Under the pieces are notes generated by a model, which saw only the letters and a program-made list of their open reading frames with translations, was not told where the DNA came from and made no database searches. Below, in pieces: positions 61,344 through 64,000 of a stretch of DNA of 64,000 nt. The number at the start of each line of letters is the position of its first letter. Within the stretch, counting starts at the first letter, position 1. Origin of the DNA: Gammaproteobacteria bacterium (lineage in GTDB: Bacteria; Pseudomonadota; Gammaproteobacteria; Arenicellales; Poriferihabitantaceae); contig JALCBG010000001.1 in the NCBI GenBank assembly GCA_028066695.1, positions 24,047-88,046 of the forward strand, written 5' to 3'. The position numbers and the translations under genes are program-made.

Positions 61344-63761
61344 ATGCTGGTAAGCCGCGACTGGTTGTGCGACTGGGTCGCGCCGACCGGGAGCGCCGAC
61401 GCGCTCGCCGAGCGGCTGACGCTTGGCGGGCTGGAAGTCGCGTCGGTCGCGCCGGCCGGGCCCGCATTGCCCGGCGTGGTGGTCGGTGAAATCCTGCGCC
61501 GCGCGCCGCACCCGAACCGCCCGTCGCTGGCCGTCTGCGAAGTCGCGGCCGGCGGCAAAAAAACCGCGCAAGTGGTTTGCGGCGCGGCGAACGCGGAAGC
61601 CGGCTGCAAGGCGCCGCTCGCGCGCCTCGGCGCGCAATTGCCGGGCGGGCGCGTCGGCGCGCGCGACATCGGCGGCGTCTTCTCCGAGGGCATGCTGTGC
61701 TCTGCGGCCGAACTCGGCTTGGAAGAGCAATCGGAAGGCGTGATGCTTTTGGACAATGATGCGCCGCGCGGCAAACCGCTCGGCGCGTATCTCAATTTAT
61801 CCGACCGCGTTTTTGAACTGGAACTCACCCCGAACCGCGGCGACTGCCTCGGCGTGCTCGGGCTGGCGCGCGAAATCTCCGCGCTTTACGGAGGCCGCGC
61901 AAAATGGAAAGGCCGCGCGGTGCGAAAAATCCGCGCGCAATGCGGCATGAAATTGCCGATTGAATTGCGCGCGCCGCGCGGCTGCCCGCGCTACGCCGGG
62001 CGCGCGGTGCGCGGCATCAACATGCGCGCGCGCACGCCGGACTGGATGGCCGAGCGGTTGCGGCGCGGCGGCCTGCGCGGCATCAACATCGTGGTGGACA
62101 TCACCAACTATGTGATGCTGGAACTCGGACAGCCGATGCACGCGTTTGACTTTGACAAATTGGAGGGCGGCATTGTGGTTCGCCGCGCGCGCCGCGGTGA
62201 AAAATTGCGCCTGCTGGACCGCCGCGAAGTGATTCTGGACGGCGGCGACCTGGTCATCGCCGATCGCAAAAAAGCGGCCGCGCTTGCCGGCGTGATGGGC
62301 GGGCTGGATTCGGCCATCGGCGACGCCACGCGCAATGTGTATTTTGAGTCCGCGTTTTTTCCGATGAATGAAATGCGCGGCCGCGCGCGCCGCTTCGGCA
62401 TGCACACCGACGCCGCGCACCGTTTTGAGCGCGGCGTGGATCCCGGCATGCAAACCCAGGCATTGGAGCGCGCCACGCGACTCTTGCTGGCAACCGCCGG
62501 CGGCGAGGCCGGGCCGCTGACCGACCAATGCGCGCGCAAGTGGATGCCGCGCGCGGCGACCGTCAATTTTGACTGCGGAGAAATTGAACGGCTGCTCGGC
62601 GTGCATATTCCGCCGGCGCGCGCGCGCGCCACGCTGGAGCGGCTCGGCATGCGCGTCTCCGGCGCGGGTGGAAAGTGGAAAGTGCGCGCGCCCGCTTGGC
62701 GCTTTGACATTGAGGGCGCGCATGATTTGGTGGAGGAAATCGGGCGCGTGCACGGTTTTGAACGCGTGCCGCCGCGCATGCCGCATGCTTCCCCGGTCGC
62801 GTCTTCCAACAAAATGCACAGCGCGCATTCGGAGACGCGCGTCGCGCCGGGCGGCGTCAAACAAAAACTGGCGGAACTCGGCTACTTTGAAGCGATCACT
62901 TACAGTTTCGTGGAGCCGCACGCGCAGCAAATGCTGCTCGGCGGCGGCGGACTCGCATTGCGAAATCCGATCGCCGACAACTTGTCGGAGATGCGCCGCA
63001 GTTTGTGGCCCGGCCTGCTGGAAGCGGTCAAGACCAACCTCAACCGCGACCACGAGCGCGTGCGGCTGTTTGAAAGCGGCGCGGTGTTTTTGCCAAAACG
63101 TAACGGCGCGCGCGAAACCCAGCGCGTCGCCGCGGCCGCGAGCGGTTCCGCGCTTCCGCTGCAATGGGGCGGCGCGGCGCGCGAGGTGGATTTCTTCGAC
63201 ATCAAAGGCGATGTGGAAGCGCTGCTCGCGCTGGCGAACGGACATGGACATGGACATGGACATGAAAATGAAATCAAATTTTCGCCGGGCGAACACCCCG
63301 CGCTGCACCCGGGGCGCTGCGCGCAACTTTTGCGCGGGCGCGAGAGCATCGGCCATCTCGGGCAACTGCATCCGCGCCACCAGCGCGAACTCGGCATTGA
63401 ACAGCCGGTCTATCTGTTTGAAATGGACATGGCCGCGCTGGCGCGCGCGCGCCTGCCGAAGTTTGCCGCGGTCTCGCGCTATCCGGCGGTGCGCCGCGAT
63501 CTCGCGGTGGAAGCCGGCGCCGATGTCGCCGCGCAGGATGTGCTGGACGCGGCGCGCCGGGCGGCCGGCGAACTCCTGGTGGATTTGCAGTTGTTTGACA
63601 TCTACCAGGGCGCGCGCCTGAAAGAGGGGCGAAAAAGTCTGGCGTTTCGCTTGACCTTTCAATCCGACTCGGGCAATCTTACCGCCGAAGAAGTCGACGC
63701 AAAAACCGCGGACATTTTGCAGGCGCTGCAGCGCGAACTCGGCGCGCGTTTGCGCGCATAA
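61344..63761 (+). CDS. pheT: Phenylalanyl-tRNA synthetase beta subunit
   Basis: PheT provides editing and tRNA binding. The 805-residue protein starts MLVSRDWLCDWVAPTGSADAL. It contains the tRNA-binding/EMAP domain (near 40-150), the B3/B4 editing region (GINIVVDITNYVMLELGQPMHAFD) and the catalytic-like domain (GYFEAITYSFVEPH). The C-terminal FDX anticodon domain includes SRYPAVRRDLAVE. A Gly-His repeat encoded by four GGACAT units lies near residues 633-640. It follows pheS by 12 bases. Confidence 0.97.
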   Translation: MLVSRDWLCDWVAPTGSADALAERLTLGGLEVASVAPAGPALPGVVVGEILRRAPHPNRPSLAVCEVAAGGKKTAQVVCGAANAEAGCKAPLARLGAQLPGGRVGARDIGGVFSEGMLCSAAELGLEEQSEGVMLLDNDAPRGKPLGAYLNLSDRVFELELTPNRGDCLGVLGLAREISALYGGRAKWKGRAVRKIRAQCGMKLPIELRAPRGCPRYAGRAVRGINMRARTPDWMAERLRRGGLRGINIVVDITNYVMLELGQPMHAFDFDKLEGGIVVRRARRGEKLRLLDRREVILDGGDLVIADRKKAAALAGVMGGLDSAIGDATRNVYFESAFFPMNEMRGRARRFGMHTDAAHRFERGVDPGMQTQALERATRLLLATAGGEAGPLTDQCARKWMPRAATVNFDCGEIERLLGVHIPPARARATLERLGMRVSGAGGKWKVRAPAWRFDIEGAHDLVEEIGRVHGFERVPPRMPHASPVASSNKMHSAHSETRVAPGGVKQKLAELGYFEAITYSFVEPHAQQMLLGGGGLALRNPIADNLSEMRRSLWPGLLEAVKTNLNRDHERVRLFESGAVFLPKRNGARETQRVAAAASGSALPLQWGGAAREVDFFDIKGDVEALLALANGHGHGHGHENEIKFSPGEHPALHPGRCAQLLRGRESIGHLGQLHPRHQRELGIEQPVYLFEMDMAALARARLPKFAAVSRYPAVRRDLAVEAGADVAAQDVLDAARRAAGELLVDLQLFDIYQGARLKEGRKSLAFRLTFQSDSGNLTAEEVDAKTADILQALQRELGARLRA
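63240..63263 (+). repeat. In-frame hexanucleotide repeat (GGACAT x4) within pheT
   Basis: Four exact GGACAT units encode Gly-His repeats in a surface linker. The six-base unit keeps the reading frame when copies are gained or lost. Confidence 0.85.
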
Positions 63762-63782
63762 TTGCGGCGGGCATTTATCATG

Positions 63783-63809
63783 CAAAAAGCGCCGCGGAAA
63801 ATGCCGGGT
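63783..63809. repeat. Dispersed intergenic repeat, copy B
   Basis: CAAAAAGCGCCGCGGAAAAT followed by GCCGGGT; matches copy A through its first 20 bases. It lies in the gap after pheT. Confidence 0.6.
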
Positions 63810-63831
63810 GAAAAAGTTCTGTTAAAATGTC

Positions 63832-63845
63832 GGCGGAAAACCGCC
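63832..63845 (+). other. Small hairpin after pheT
   Basis: GGCGG-AAAA-CCGCC forms a 5-bp stem with a tetraloop but has no T tract, so it is a weak terminator candidate at best. Confidence 0.35.
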
Positions 63846-63887
63846 CCAAGAAATGACATGAAAAAAATGACATAATAAAAAGCCCCG

Positions 63888-63914
63888 CAAAAAGTTCCGC
63901 GGAAAATCACCGGC
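63888..63914. repeat. Dispersed intergenic repeat, copy C
   Basis: CAAAAAGTTCCGCGGAAAAT followed by CACCGGC; about 100 bases from copy B in the same gap and orientation. Confidence 0.6.
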
Positions 63915-63919
63915 GAAAA

Positions 63920-63979
63920 ATGACTCGCGAAAAAATCATTCACGAAAATGATCCCTCAAAAATGACCCCTGAAAAATGA
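63920..63979 (+). CDS. Possible 19-codon upstream ORF overlapping the next gene
   Basis: The frame reads MTREKIIHENDPSKMTPEK and its TGA overlaps the following ATG (ATGA). It could couple translation to the next gene, or be a product of the AAATGA repeats. No Shine-Dalgarno is clear. Confidence 0.25.
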   Translation: MTREKIIHENDPSKMTPEK

Positions 63980-64000
63980 CAGTGACCAAATCAACCTTGC
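63976..64000 (+). CDS. ihfA: Probable start of integration host factor alpha (cut by the window end)
   Basis: Only eight codons are present (MTVTKSTL). They fit the beginning of IHF-alpha, which typically contains a LTKAEM-like start, and ihfA follows pheT in most gammaproteobacteria. The identification rests mainly on position. Confidence 0.4.

Larger units (their letters stand above)
63851..63980 (+). repeat. Six short AAATGAY units upstream of the ihfA start
   Basis: AAATGAC or AAATGAT occurs at 63851, 63865, 63918, 63946, 63960 and 63974 within 130 AT-rich bases. The last one contains the ATG of the next gene. The stretch is far richer in A than the rest of the window. Confidence 0.6.

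Overview
The window is a very GC-rich, compact bacterial chromosome segment, almost certainly gammaproteobacterial. Several gene blocks follow the order known from Pseudomonas-like genomes: hemA-prfA-prmC facing TPR-lipoprotein-lolB-ispE, tRNA-Gln-prs-rplY-pth-ychF, pyrG-kdsA-eno-ftsB, carA-carB-greA, and tRNA-Val-thrS-infC-rpmI-rplT-pheS-pheT(-ihfA). Genes commonly overlap by 1-13 bases, gaps are short and alternative start codons (GTG, TTG, and one apparent ATA) are frequent. A DddP-like gene, a NAD-linked formate dehydrogenase and several uptake systems fit a marine or host-associated heterotroph, but the lineage cannot be fixed from this sequence.

Layout. 1-7.7 kb: end of a sensor kinase, rpsO-pnp (minus), then asd, serA, serC and a DUF1015 gene (plus). 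7.7-15.3 kb: prmC, prfA, hemA (minus), TPR lipoprotein, lolB, ispE (plus), agmatinase-type ureohydrolase (minus). 15.3-23.6 kb: tRNA-Gln, prs, rplY, pth, ychF, an orphan NorD/CbbO-type VWA protein, a DddP-like M24 metalloenzyme, hemH and a short CbiX. 23.7-25.9 kb: a single-gene GmrSD-type (DUF262-DUF1524-DUF5655) restriction protein. 25.9-32.2 kb (minus): pyrG-kdsA-[methyltransferase-putative endonuclease]-eno-ftsB, with a restriction-modification pair spliced into the operon. 32.4-47.2 kb: dapB, then a minus-strand livKHMGF ABC transporter and an NCS1 permease lying between dapB and carA, then carA-carB-greA, a DMT exporter and an SLC13-type permease. 47.3-54.1 kb: formate dehydrogenase (FdsG-FdsB fusion and FdsA) interrupted by a small PD-(D/E)XK-like gene, then a quinone oxidoreductase and a PolB-type 3'-5' exonuclease. 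54.2-56.8 kb: rne with a long hairpin-rich leader. 56.9-64 kb: tRNA-Val, thrS, infC, rpmI, rplT, pheS, pheT and probably the first codons of ihfA.

Themes. (1) Three restriction-like loci sit inside or beside essential operons. By eye they contain many TCGA tetranucleotides, whereas the core genes nearly lack them; this marks them as foreign and suggests TCGA avoidance in the host. (2) Many promoters share an extended -10 element close to TGCTACAAT, and at four genes the inferred transcription start lies within about 0-5 bases of the start codon. (3) Translation-machinery genes show regulatory signs: an ATA start behind a strong Shine-Dalgarno for infC, Phe-rich mini-ORFs before rpmI, and a six-hairpin rne leader. 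(4) A 27-base motif with a CCGCGGAAAAT core recurs in intergenic spaces. (5) The DddP-like enzyme keeps every metal ligand and the proposed catalytic Asp of characterised DddP DMSP lyases at a constant offset. No CRISPR array, insertion sequence or prophage was seen.
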